The notes under the pieces were generated by a model. It was not told the origin of the DNA, ran no database searches, and was given only the letters and a program-made list of their open reading frames with translations. The position numbers were made by a program, and so were the translations under genes. From an uncultured Zoogloea sp. (GTDB taxonomy: Bacteria > Pseudomonadota > Gammaproteobacteria > Burkholderiales > Rhodocyclaceae): a DNA stretch of 23,450 nt. The stretch is from NCBI GenBank assembly GCA_937967645.1, contig CALBTT010000148.1, positions 1-23,450 on the forward strand. The letters run 5' to 3'. Positions 7,013 to 14,893 of this stretch are shown one piece after another (within the stretch, counting starts at the first letter, position 1; every line of letters begins with the position of its first letter).

Positions 7013-8125
7013 ATGAAACGCAGCCTTGTCGCCCTTGCCGTGCTCGGTCTTGGTGCATCCCTTGCCCAGGCCCAGGAAGTCATCAAGCTGGGCGTTGCCG
7101 CGCCCCTCACCGGCACCCAGGCTCACCTGGGCAAGGACATCGAGAACGGGGTCCGGCTGGCCCTCGACGAGTACAACGCCAAGGGGGTCACCCTGGGCGG
7201 CAAGAAGGTGAAGTTCGAGCTGCAGGCCGAGGATGATCAGGCCGATCCCAAGACCGCCACCACTGTGGCCCAGCGCCTTGCCGACAGCGGTGTGAAGGGT
7301 GTTGTCGGCCACCTCAACTCGGGGGCCTCCATTCCGGCCTCGCGAATTTACAACGAGGCCGGCCTGCCCCAGGTTTCGCCGGCCTCGACCAATCCCAAGC
7401 TGACCCAGCAGGGCTTCAAGGCCACCTTCCGCACCATCGCCAACGATGTGCAGCAGGGCCTGGCCATCGGCAAGTATGCCGCCACCAAGCTGGGCAAGAA
7501 GGTCGCCCTGATCGACGACCGCACGGCCTACGGCCAGGGCCTCGCCGACGAGGTGGAGAAGGCCGTCAAGGCCAACGGCGGCAGCCTCACCGGGCGTGAA
7601 TTCACCAGCGACAAGGCCACTGACTTCCTGGCCATCCTGACCCGCATCAAGGCCCAGAACCCGGACGTGATCGTGTACAGCGGCATGGACACCCAGGCTG
7701 GCCCCATGCTCAAGCAGATCAAGCAGCTCGGCATCAACGCCAAGTTCATCACCGGTGACGGTGCCTGCACCGGCGAGGTGATCAAGCTGGCCGGCGACGC
7801 CATCGGCGGCAGCGCCTACTGCACCCAGCCGGGCCTGCCCCTCGAAAAGATGCCGGGCGGCAAGAACTTCAACGAGCGTTTCAAGAAGCGTTTCAACGCC
7901 GATGTGCAGATCTACGCGCCGTACTCCTACGACGCCGCCTCGGCCATCATCGAGGCCATGAAGGCGGCCAACTCCGCCGATCCGGCCAAGTACGCGCCGG
8001 CCATCGGCAAGGTGAATTTCCCTGGCGTGATCGGCACCGTGGCCTTCGACGCCAAGGGCGACATCAAGGACGGCGCGGTGACGGTCTACCAGTTCAAGGC
8101 CGGCAAGTGGGAAGCCGTGCAGTAA
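7013..8125 (+). CDS. livK: Branched-chain amino acid type ABC transporter substrate-binding protein (second copy)
   Basis: 370 residues. The ATG follows an AGAGGAGA ribosome site by 8 bases. The signal peptide MKRSLVALAVLGLGASLAQA is cleaved before QEVIKLG. It has the same architecture and motifs as the first copy (VAAPLTGTQAHLGKD, SGASIPASRIYNEAG, IDDRTAYGQGLAD, GDGACTGEVI, YCTQ) and an equivalent C-terminus (FKAGKWEAVQ). Differences cluster at the lobe surface and in ligand-lobe positions such as PQVSPASTNP versus PAITPSSTSP, so the two copies may bind different ligands or have different affinities while sharing LivHMGF. The gene is flanked by REP-like elements on both sides and lies 123 bases before livH, which suggests that it can be expressed in excess over the membrane components, as is usual for binding proteins. 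Confidence 0.93.
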   Translation: MKRSLVALAVLGLGASLAQAQEVIKLGVAAPLTGTQAHLGKDIENGVRLALDEYNAKGVTLGGKKVKFELQAEDDQADPKTATTVAQRLADSGVKGVVGHLNSGASIPASRIYNEAGLPQVSPASTNPKLTQQGFKATFRTIANDVQQGLAIGKYAATKLGKKVALIDDRTAYGQGLADEVEKAVKANGGSLTGREFTSDKATDFLAILTRIKAQNPDVIVYSGMDTQAGPMLKQIKQLGINAKFITGDGACTGEVIKLAGDAIGGSAYCTQPGLPLEKMPGGKNFNERFKKRFNADVQIYAPYSYDAASAIIEAMKAANSADPAKYAPAIGKVNFPGVIGTVAFDAKGDIKDGAVTVYQFKAGKWEAVQ

Positions 8126-8142
8126 TTGATTCCTGATCGTGC

Positions 8143-8210
8143 TGTAGGGGCGGCTTCAGCCGCCCTCGGTGCCAGATCCAAGCCCGAGGGCGGCTGAAGC
8201 TGCCCCTACA
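8143..8210. repeat. REP doublet (BIME-like) between livK and livH
   Basis: Two 27-base units in opposite orientation (8143-8169 and 8184-8210) are separated by 14 bases and differ at one position. Each begins TGTAGGGGC and contains the dyad GGCGGCT-TC-AGCCGCC (one arm mutated on the right). The whole can fold as two small hairpins or as one large stem. There is no T-run, so it is not a classical terminator; it is better explained as a REP pair that may protect the binding-protein mRNA and lower downstream expression. Confidence 0.8.
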
Positions 8211-8248
8211 TCGTTCTGCCGTCCCATCAAACTCTTCCGGTCGTTTCC

Positions 8249-9181
8249 ATGGAAACCCTTCTTCAGCAAACCGTGAACGGCCTCGTGGTGGGCAGCGTCT
8301 ATGCGCTGGTCGCCCTCGGCTACACCATGGTTTACGGCATTCTCGGGCTGATCAACTTCGCCCACGGCGATATCCTGATGGTGGGCGCCCTGGTGGCGCT
8401 CGAGGCGATCCGCCTGCTGCAACTGCATGCGCCCGAACTCGGCCTGGTCCCCACCCTGCTGGCCGGTCTCTCCGTCTCGGTGCTGGTGTGCATGCTGCTC
8501 GGCTACACCATCGAGCGTACCGCCTACCGCCGCCTGCGCAACGCGCCGCGGCTGGCTCCGCTGATCACCGCCATCGGCGTGTCCTTCCTGCTCCAGACCA
8601 TCGCCATGATCATCTGGGGCCGCAACTACCACACCTTCCCGCAGCTGGTGTCCACCACCCCGCTGGAGCCGGTGGCCGGTGTCTTCATCACACCGGTGCA
8701 GATCGCCATTCTGGTCGTGTCGGCGGTGCTGATGGTGGCCCTGGTGCTGCTGGTCAACAAGACCCGCCTCGGCCGCGCCATGCGGGCCACCGCAGAGAAC
8801 CACAAGGTGGCCAGCCTGATGGGGGTGGATACCAACAAGATCATCGCCGCCACCTTCGTGATCGGCTCGGGCCTGGCGGCGGTGGCGGGGGTGATGTTCT
8901 CGTCGAACTACGGCATCGCCCACTACGCGATGGGTTTCATGCCCGGCCTCAAGGCCTTCACCGCGGCGGTGCTGGGCGGCATCGGCAACCTGGGCGGCGC
9001 CATGCTGGGCGGACTGGTGCTGGGGCTGGTGGAGTCCATCGGTGCCGGCTACATCGAGGACCTGAGCTTCGGCTTCCTCAATTCCAGCTACCAGGACATC
9101 TTCGCCTTCATCATCCTCGGCATCGTGCTCATCTTCCGGCCCACCGGGCTGCTGGGCGAACGTGTCGCGGACCGGGCCTGA
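8249..9181 (+). CDS. livH: Branched-chain amino acid ABC transporter permease LivH
   Basis: A 310-residue polytopic inner-membrane permease of the LivH family, of usual length. Motifs include NGLVVGSVYALVALGYTMVYG at the N-terminal helix, the conserved GLINFAHGDILMVGA (about 33-47), ITAIGVSFLLQ, and the cytoplasmic coupling region TRLGRAMRATAENHKVASLMGVD (about 172-194) that docks on the ATPases. The C-terminal FRPTGLLGE is also typical. It pairs with LivM to form the channel that receives substrate from LivJ/LivK. No strong Shine-Dalgarno is visible before the ATG (nearest CTCTTCCGGTCG), so translation may be modest. The livM gene starts 13 bases after its stop. Confidence 0.95.
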   Translation: METLLQQTVNGLVVGSVYALVALGYTMVYGILGLINFAHGDILMVGALVALEAIRLLQLHAPELGLVPTLLAGLSVSVLVCMLLGYTIERTAYRRLRNAPRLAPLITAIGVSFLLQTIAMIIWGRNYHTFPQLVSTTPLEPVAGVFITPVQIAILVVSAVLMVALVLLVNKTRLGRAMRATAENHKVASLMGVDTNKIIAATFVIGSGLAAVAGVMFSSNYGIAHYAMGFMPGLKAFTAAVLGGIGNLGGAMLGGLVLGLVESIGAGYIEDLSFGFLNSSYQDIFAFIILGIVLIFRPTGLLGERVADRA

Positions 9182-9194
9182 GGACCTCCCCCCC

Positions 9195-10300
<1,106 letters not shown>

Positions 10301-10304
<4 letters not shown>

Positions 10305-11083
10305 TCACCCTGCTCGACGCGAGAAACGTCACCAAGCGCTTTGGTGGCCTCACCGCCTTGTCCGATGTGTCCCTGACCATCCGCAAGGGCGAGGTATATG
10401 GCCTGATCGGTCCCAACGGCGCCGGCAAGACCACCTTCTTCAACGTGCTGACCGGCGCCTACGTGCCTGATGGCGGCGAACTGGTCTTCAACGGCACCGA
10501 ACTGCCCAGCGGCAAGCCGGACCAGGTGGTGGCCGCCGGCATCGCCCGCACCTTCCAGAACATCCGCCTGTTCCGCGACATGACCGCCCTCGAGAACGTG
10601 ATGGCGGGCCATCACATCCGCTCCCGGGCCAATCCCCTGTCAATCCTGCTGCAGACCCGGCAGGCGAAGGAGGAGGAGCGCCTGATCACCGAGCGGGCCT
10701 TCGAGCTGCTGCGCTATGTGGGCATCGAGCGTTTCGCCGATACGGTGTCGAAGAACCTCTCCTACGGCGACCAACGACGCCTGGAGATCGCCCGGGCGCT
10801 GGCCACCGAGCCGCAGCTGCTGGCCCTCGACGAGCCGGCGGCCGGCATGAACGCCACCGAGACCGCCCGCCTGCGCGAGCTGGTGCAGACCATCCGCCAC
10901 GACGGCGTCACCGTGCTCCTCATCGAGCATGACGTGAAGCTGGTCATGGGCCTGTGCGACCGCCTCGCCGTGCTCGATTTCGGCCGCAAGATCGCCGAGG
11001 ACGTGCCGGCCGTGGTGCAGAAGAACGAGGCCGTGATCGCTGCCTATCTGGGCGGCCACGGAACTGCGGGAGCCGCAGCATGA
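10301..11083 (+). CDS. livG: Branched-chain amino acid ABC transporter ATP-binding protein LivG
   Basis: 260 residues starting with GTG, which overlaps the livM stop; GGGGAGG lies about 8 bases upstream. This is an ABC ATPase with Walker A GPNGAGKT (37-44), Q-loop Gln86 in FQNIRLF, signature LSYGDQRR (153-160), Walker B LLALDEP (173-179) and switch His210. The YGDQRRLEIARAL form of the signature and the long insertion before it are typical of LivG. It couples ATP hydrolysis to LivHM as a heterodimer with LivF, on the cytoplasmic face of the inner membrane. The next gene starts within its stop codon (ATGA). Confidence 0.96.
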
Positions 11084-11823
11084 GCGCCACGCTGAACCCA
11101 GGGCCGGACGCCACCCCCATCCTGCAGCTGCGCGACACCCGGGTGGCCTATGGCGCCATCGAGGCGGTCAAGGGCATCAGCCTGGCGCTGATGCCCGGCG
11201 AATTGGTGTCCCTGATCGGCGCCAACGGCGCCGGCAAGACCACCACCCTCAACGCCATTGCCGGCACCCTCAACACCAGCGGTGGCGAGATCCTCTACGA
11301 CGGCAAGCCCATCGACAGGCTGCCGGCCCACAAGCGTCTGCGCCAGGGGCTGGCCCTGGTGCCGGAGGGGCGCGGCATCTTCACGCGCCTGACGGTCGAG
11401 GAGAACCTGCGCATGGGGGCCTATTGCCGGCGCGACCACGAGGCGGTGGAGGCCGACATGGAGCGCATCTTCGGCATGCTGCCGCGGGTCAAGGAGCGCC
11501 TGCAGCAGGTGGCGGGCACCCTGTCCGGCGGGGAGCAGCAGATGGTGGCGATTGGCCGGGCGCTGCTGTCGCGGCCGCGCCTGCTGCTACTCGACGAGCC
11601 CTCCATGGGGCTGGCGCCGCTGGTGGTGGAGAAGATCTTCGAGGTGATCCGCTCGGTGGCCGCCGACGGGGTGACCATCTTGCTGGTGGAGCAGAACGCC
11701 AACCTGGCCCTGGAGTTCTCCAGCCGGGCCTATGTGATGGAGTCGGGCTGCATCACCCTGAGTGGTTCGGGCGCCGACCTGTTGGCGGACCCCAAGGTCC
11801 GGGCGGCCTATCTGGGCGAGTGA
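11080..11823 (+). CDS. livF: Branched-chain amino acid ABC transporter ATP-binding protein LivF
   Basis: 247 residues. The ATG overlaps the livG stop (ATGA at 11080-11083) with GGGAG about 8 bases upstream, so it is coupled. ABC ATPase motifs: Walker A GANGAGKT (47-54), VPEGRGIFTRLTVEENL (94-110, characteristic of LivF), signature LSGGEQQ (148-154), Walker B LLLLDEP (168-174) followed by SMGLAPLVVE, and the VEQNANLAL segment, where Gln replaces the switch His. That replacement is normal for LivF, not a defect. It has an N-terminal extension of about 12 residues before the ABC fold. It is the last gene of the importer operon; no clear terminator is seen in the 111 bases before the next gene. 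Confidence 0.96.
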   Translation: MSATLNPGPDATPILQLRDTRVAYGAIEAVKGISLALMPGELVSLIGANGAGKTTTLNAIAGTLNTSGGEILYDGKPIDRLPAHKRLRQGLALVPEGRGIFTRLTVEENLRMGAYCRRDHEAVEADMERIFGMLPRVKERLQQVAGTLSGGEQQMVAIGRALLSRPRLLLLDEPSMGLAPLVVEKIFEVIRSVAADGVTILLVEQNANLALEFSSRAYVMESGCITLSGSGADLLADPKVRAAYLGE

Positions 11824-11934
11824 CGGGGGGGATGAGCGTGGTGGATGAGGGGTGTCGGCCCCTCCTCGCGGGGTAGCGGATCGATGGCGGCCGGCTAAGC
11901 TGGAAGTGCCGGACAGCCTTCAATTCTCAGCATC

Positions 11935-12495
11935 ATGGCCATCTCATCCCTCAGCGCAGCATCGTCCGCCAGTGCCTGGCCGGCAGTCAGCCGTGCCGGA
12001 GGTGGGGGGCTGAGCGCTGAAGAGCAGCGCATCGTCGACAAGCTGGCGCAGCGCGACAAGGAAGTCCGGGCCCATGAACAGGCTCACCTGTCCGCGGCGG
12101 GCGGGCTGGCCACCAGCGGTGCGAGTTACAGCTACGAAACCGGGCCGGACGGGCGCCGCTATGCGGTGGGCGGGGAGGTCAGCATCGATGTGTCTCCCGG
12201 CCGCAACCCGGAGGACACGCTGGCCCGGGCCCAGCAGATCCAGGCTGCGGCGCTGGCCCCGGCCGAGCCTTCCGGCGCCGACCGGCAGATTGCCGCCCAG
12301 GCGGCGCGCATGGCGGCGACCGCCCGCATCGAGCTGGCCCGCCAGGACTCCGCTGGCACGAGCGGCGCAGCCACGGCCGCTGGTGGTGACTCCGCACGGG
12401 CGACTGGGGCCTCCGACCCCTCTCCGGCCGATGCCTACCAGCGCATCGGCAGCCCCTACCCCCCGACCGGCAGTGGGATCGACATCTACGCCTGA
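11935..12495 (+). CDS. Putative metalloprotease of the CJM1_0395/SprA-related family
   Basis: 186 residues. The core (about 25-90) matches the SprA-related/CJM1_0395 family: LSAEEQRIVDKLAQRDKEVR, then the zinc-protease-like HEQAH (HExxH, about 48-52), SGASYSYETGPDGRRYAVGG and EVSIDVSPGRNPEDTL. The downstream half is an alanine-rich helix (ALAPAEPSGADRQIAAQA) and a low-complexity Gly/Ala/Ser/Pro tail ending GIDIYA. There is no obvious signal peptide, and the N-terminus is Ser/Ala-rich. Proteolytic activity is predicted only from HExxH; I know of no proven substrate. No good ribosome site precedes the ATG. The gene ends 10 bases inside the convergent methyltransferase-like gene. It is probably independent of liv. 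Confidence 0.75.
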   Translation: MAISSLSAASSASAWPAVSRAGGGGLSAEEQRIVDKLAQRDKEVRAHEQAHLSAAGGLATSGASYSYETGPDGRRYAVGGEVSIDVSPGRNPEDTLARAQQIQAAALAPAEPSGADRQIAAQAARMAATARIELARQDSAGTSGAATAAGGDSARATGASDPSPADAYQRIGSPYPPTGSGIDIYA

Positions 12496-13199
12496 GTCGG
12501 CGGAGTGGTGCTCCTCGCCGTCCATTCCACCAGCTGCCAGCGTCCTGGCGCGAGTTGCCACGGCACATAGCTGAACGGGCCTCGTCCGCCGAGCTGGAAG
12601 GTCTCATGGTCGCTCACCGTCAGGGTGCCGCCTTGCCAGAAGCGGGCCAGGGTGGTCTCCAGATCGTCCTTGCCAGCCAGCGTGACGGGCGTCGTGCATT
12701 GGGGTGGGCGCTCCGTGGAGGCCACGTCGTGGTAGCTCGCCCAGGGCTGCCCGGCCAGATGCTGGTTCAGCAGGGAGGACCAGGTGGCTTCGGGGGCGGG
12801 GAGTTGGCCGAGCACATTCGAGAACAGGACGGCCGCGTCGGGAAAGGCCGAGGCCAGTCCGGCCAGCCCATCCGGGGTGCTCAGGCAGTCCCGCGCCACG
12901 AAGCGCAGCCGGGCGGCATCCGGGCGACGGGCCAGCCAGTGGCGGGCGAGCGGGTCGGGCTCCAGCGCCAGCACCTCGTCGAAGCGCGCCAGAAAGCCCG
13001 CAGGCAGGGCATGGCCGGCATTCGGCCCGACCAGCACCAGCCGCCGTCGCTCCGGTTGCCAGGCATCCAGCCAGCCTGCCACTACCCCATGGAAGCTGCG
13101 CCACAGGCCATGCCGATGGCGCAGCGCCCGCAGGTGGTAGATCAGCCCCCCGCTGGGGTGCAGCAGCTGATCGCGCAGGGGCGGCAGGGAGGGCGTCAC
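12486..13199 (-). CDS. Uncharacterised protein with a possible SAM-methyltransferase-like fold
   Basis: 237 residues, GTG start with CGGAG 5 bases upstream. I do not recognise the family with certainty. The central region has a Rossmann-like order: a strand RRLVLVGPNAGHAL (about 52-65) in the place of the SAM-binding motif, a second strand VLALEPDPLAR (about 75-85) ending in an acidic residue as in class I methyltransferases, LRFVARDCL (about 97-105), and AAVLFSNVLGQLP (about 121-133) in the position of motif IV. The glycine motif is degenerate (VGPNAG rather than GxGxG). The C-terminal part (WQGGTLTVSDHETF, FSYVPWQL) is beta-rich. It overlaps the convergent metalloprotease gene tail to tail and runs divergently from the NUDIX gene. 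Its substrate is unknown and the methyltransferase reading is tentative. Confidence 0.7.
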   Translation of the reverse strand: MTPSLPPLRDQLLHPSGGLIYHLRALRHRHGLWRSFHGVVAGWLDAWQPERRRLVLVGPNAGHALPAGFLARFDEVLALEPDPLARHWLARRPDAARLRFVARDCLSTPDGLAGLASAFPDAAVLFSNVLGQLPAPEATWSSLLNQHLAGQPWASYHDVASTERPPQCTTPVTLAGKDDLETTLARFWQGGTLTVSDHETFQLGGRGPFSYVPWQLAPGRWQLVEWTARSTTPPTQA

Positions 13200-13313
13200 G
13201 ACAGCTCCGTGAAGGTGGATGGCTCCGGATTATGCAGGATGGGGCTGGTCAGGCGCGCCCCGGCAATGCGATCCTCCCGGCCTGAACCTGTGAGTGGCCC
13301 AAGGGAGAATGGA

Positions 13314-13859
13314 ATGAAAGACCCTCTGCACGAGGAACAGTTGTCGACGGAAGCGGTGTTCGAGGGACGCCTGCTGAAGGTCTACCGGGACGAGGTCCGG
13401 CTGCCGGACGGCAGCACCGGGGGCCGCGAGTACGTGAAGCACCCGGGCGCGGTGGTGGTGATCCCGGTGCTGGCCGATGGTCGGCTGGTCTTCGAGCGTC
13501 AGTTCCGCTACCCGGTCGGGCGAGCCTTCCTGGAGCTGCCCGCCGGCAAGATCGACCCGGACGAGGACATCCTGGCCTGCGCCCGGCGCGAGCTGCAGGA
13601 AGAGACCGGCTATGTCACCGAGGACTGGCGCTACCTCGGCGTGATGCATCCCTGCATCGGCTACTCCAATGAGCGCATCGAGATCTTTCTTGCCCGGGGC
13701 CTGGAACATGTGGGCCACGCCTGGGACGAAGGGGAGTTCCTGGAGATCCTGACCCTCAGCCTGGAGGAGGCGCGCGCTGCGGTGTTCGACGGCCGCATCA
13801 CCGATGCCAAGACCATCACGGCGCTTTATTGGGCGGAGCGGGAACTGGCCATGCCATGA
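13314..13859 (+). CDS. NUDIX hydrolase, ADP-ribose pyrophosphatase type
   Basis: 181 residues, ATG with AAGGGAG 6 bases upstream. The complete Nudix box GX5EX7REUXEEXGU is present at 78-100 (G78, E84, R92, E93, E96, E97, G99), so the metal-binding catalytic helix is intact. The N-terminal half (VFEGRLLKVYRDEVRLPDG, then HPGAVVVIPV) and the segment FERQFRYPVGRAFLELPAG are typical of the ADP-ribose pyrophosphatase (NudF/TrgB-like) branch, which hydrolyses ADP-ribose to AMP and ribose-5-phosphate in the cytosol. The downstream motif SNERIEIFLARGL supports that branch. It is a single-gene unit with a strong terminator after it. Exact nucleotide preference is inferred. Confidence 0.92.
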   Translation: MKDPLHEEQLSTEAVFEGRLLKVYRDEVRLPDGSTGGREYVKHPGAVVVIPVLADGRLVFERQFRYPVGRAFLELPAGKIDPDEDILACARRELQEETGYVTEDWRYLGVMHPCIGYSNERIEIFLARGLEHVGHAWDEGEFLEILTLSLEEARAAVFDGRITDAKTITALYWAERELAMP

Positions 13860-13885
13860 CACGGGTCTGAGCGGACGGGTAGAGA

Positions 13886-13918
13886 CAAGCGGGGCGCCTG
13901 GGCGCCCCGCTTGTTTTT
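13886..13918 (+). terminator. Rho-independent terminator after the NUDIX gene
   Basis: A 13-base perfect dyad (CAAGCGGGGCGCC with GGCGCCCCGCTTG) is followed by TTTTT. It cleanly separates the NUDIX gene from the DUF6502-fcc operon promoter that starts 31 bases later. Confidence 0.93.
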
Positions 13919-13948
13919 GGATGTTCATAAGAAAATGATTAAATTCTC

Positions 13949-13977
13949 TTGAAATGTGCAAAATGCACATTTAGAAT
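13949..13977 (+). promoter_or_regulatory. Sigma-70 promoter of the DUF6502-DUF5666-fcc operon
   Basis: TTGAAA (13949-13954, 5 of 6), exactly 17 bases, TAGAAT (13972-13977, 5 of 6). The expected start near 13984 leaves about 25 untranslated bases before the GTG. The local sequence is AT-rich, unlike its surroundings. Confidence 0.75.
13952..13972. promoter_or_regulatory. Operator-like perfect palindrome inside the promoter spacer
   Basis: AAATGTGCA-AAA-TGCACATTT: 9-base perfect arms with a 3-base centre, lying exactly between and touching the -35 and -10 hexamers. A dimeric repressor bound here would block RNA polymerase. The regulator is not known; the HTH-bearing first gene of the operon is a candidate. 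Confidence 0.7.
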
Positions 13978-14008
13978 TCGGGGCAATCATGTTGCACAAG
14001 GTTTCACC

Positions 14009-14893
14009 GTGAGCGCAGGGCCAGAAGAACGGCCGGGAGAAGCTGGGGCGCCTGTTGATCAGGCCCTGGGCGAGGCGCTGCGCGCAGTGCTCGGGCCGGT
14101 GGCCCGGCTCGCGCTGGCCAAGGGGGTGCCGTTCGCGGCGCTGGAAGAAATGTTGAAGGAGACCTTCGTGGATGAAGCCTTGAAAGCCCAGCCCGCCCAG
14201 GCTCCTTCGCGCCTGGTCAGCCGCATCAGCGTGGCGACCGGGCTCAACCGGCGGGAGGTCACCCGCCTGACCCGTGAGCGGCGGGCCACGCGGGCGGTAC
14301 GCCAGGCGCCGGCCGCCGAGGTCTTTGCGCGCTGGCAGACCGATCCGCTGTATCTGGACGAAGCGGGCGCGCCGCGGGCCTTGCCCCGCGTGGCCGAAGC
14401 AGCGGGCGGACCCAGCTTCGAGAGCCTGGCCCAGGGGGTGACCCGCGACGTGCATCCGCGCAGCCTCCTCGAGGAGATGTGCCGCCTGGGCGTAGCGCGC
14501 CTGGATGCGGCCGCGGATGAAGTGAGCCTGGTCCGCAACGCCTTTGTTCCCAGCGACGCCCAGACCGCGATGCTGGGCTTTCTGGGGGACAACGCGGGGG
14601 ACCACCTGGCGGCGGCGGTGGCCAACGTGCTGGCGAAAGAGCCGCCGCATTTCGAGCAGGCGGTGTTTGCCGACGAGCTGTCCGCCGAATCCATCGAACG
14701 CATGCGGGGCTTCGTCCTGGGGCAATGGACCGCGCTGATGAAGTCCGCCGTGCCGATGCTGGAGGGCCTGATCGAGGCGGACCGGCAGGCCGGCCGCCGG
14801 CAGGATCAGCGGCTCCGCATCGGTCTTTACAGCTACGCCGAGGTCGCGGGAGACGCGACCCTACCCATCCCCACGGAGCCGAATCGTGAGTGA
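14009..14893 (+). CDS. DUF6502 family protein with an HTH-like segment
   Basis: 294 residues. The GTG at 14009 is chosen as start because AAGG lies 7 bases upstream and the promoter -10 lies just before it; the open frame also continues upstream to a TTG, but that overlaps the -35 hexamer. I recognise the DUF6502 pattern: an N-terminal helix pair (LGEALRAVLGPVARLALAKG, about 20-39), LKETFVDEAL, then SRISVATGLNRREVTRLTRE (about 71-90), which has the look of a helix-turn-helix. The middle and C-terminal parts are helical. No signal peptide or membrane helix is present, so it is cytoplasmic. It is the first gene of the operon, overlapping the DUF5666 gene by 8 bases. A role as DNA-binding regulator of its own operon is my inference; the family has no established function that I know of. 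Confidence 0.82.
   Translation: MSAGPEERPGEAGAPVDQALGEALRAVLGPVARLALAKGVPFAALEEMLKETFVDEALKAQPAQAPSRLVSRISVATGLNRREVTRLTRERRATRAVRQAPAAEVFARWQTDPLYLDEAGAPRALPRVAEAAGGPSFESLAQGVTRDVHPRSLLEEMCRLGVARLDAAADEVSLVRNAFVPSDAQTAMLGFLGDNAGDHLAAAVANVLAKEPPHFEQAVFADELSAESIERMRGFVLGQWTALMKSAVPMLEGLIEADRQAGRRQDQRLRIGLYSYAEVAGDATLPIPTEPNRE

Noticed and set aside
8143..8210. REP doublet as an intrinsic terminator or an insertion-sequence inverted repeat
   Set aside because: No T-run, no transposase and no target duplication are present; GTAG heads and internal dyads fit REP units better.
11701..11720. Missing switch histidine in the LivF ATPase as sign of an inactive subunit
   Set aside because: Gln in VEQNA at this place is usual in LivF proteins; all other nucleotide motifs are intact.
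13949..14008. TTG start at 13949 for the DUF6502 gene
   Set aside because: This TTG is part of the -35 hexamer of the promoter, so it cannot be in the transcript; the GTG at 14009 has a ribosome site.
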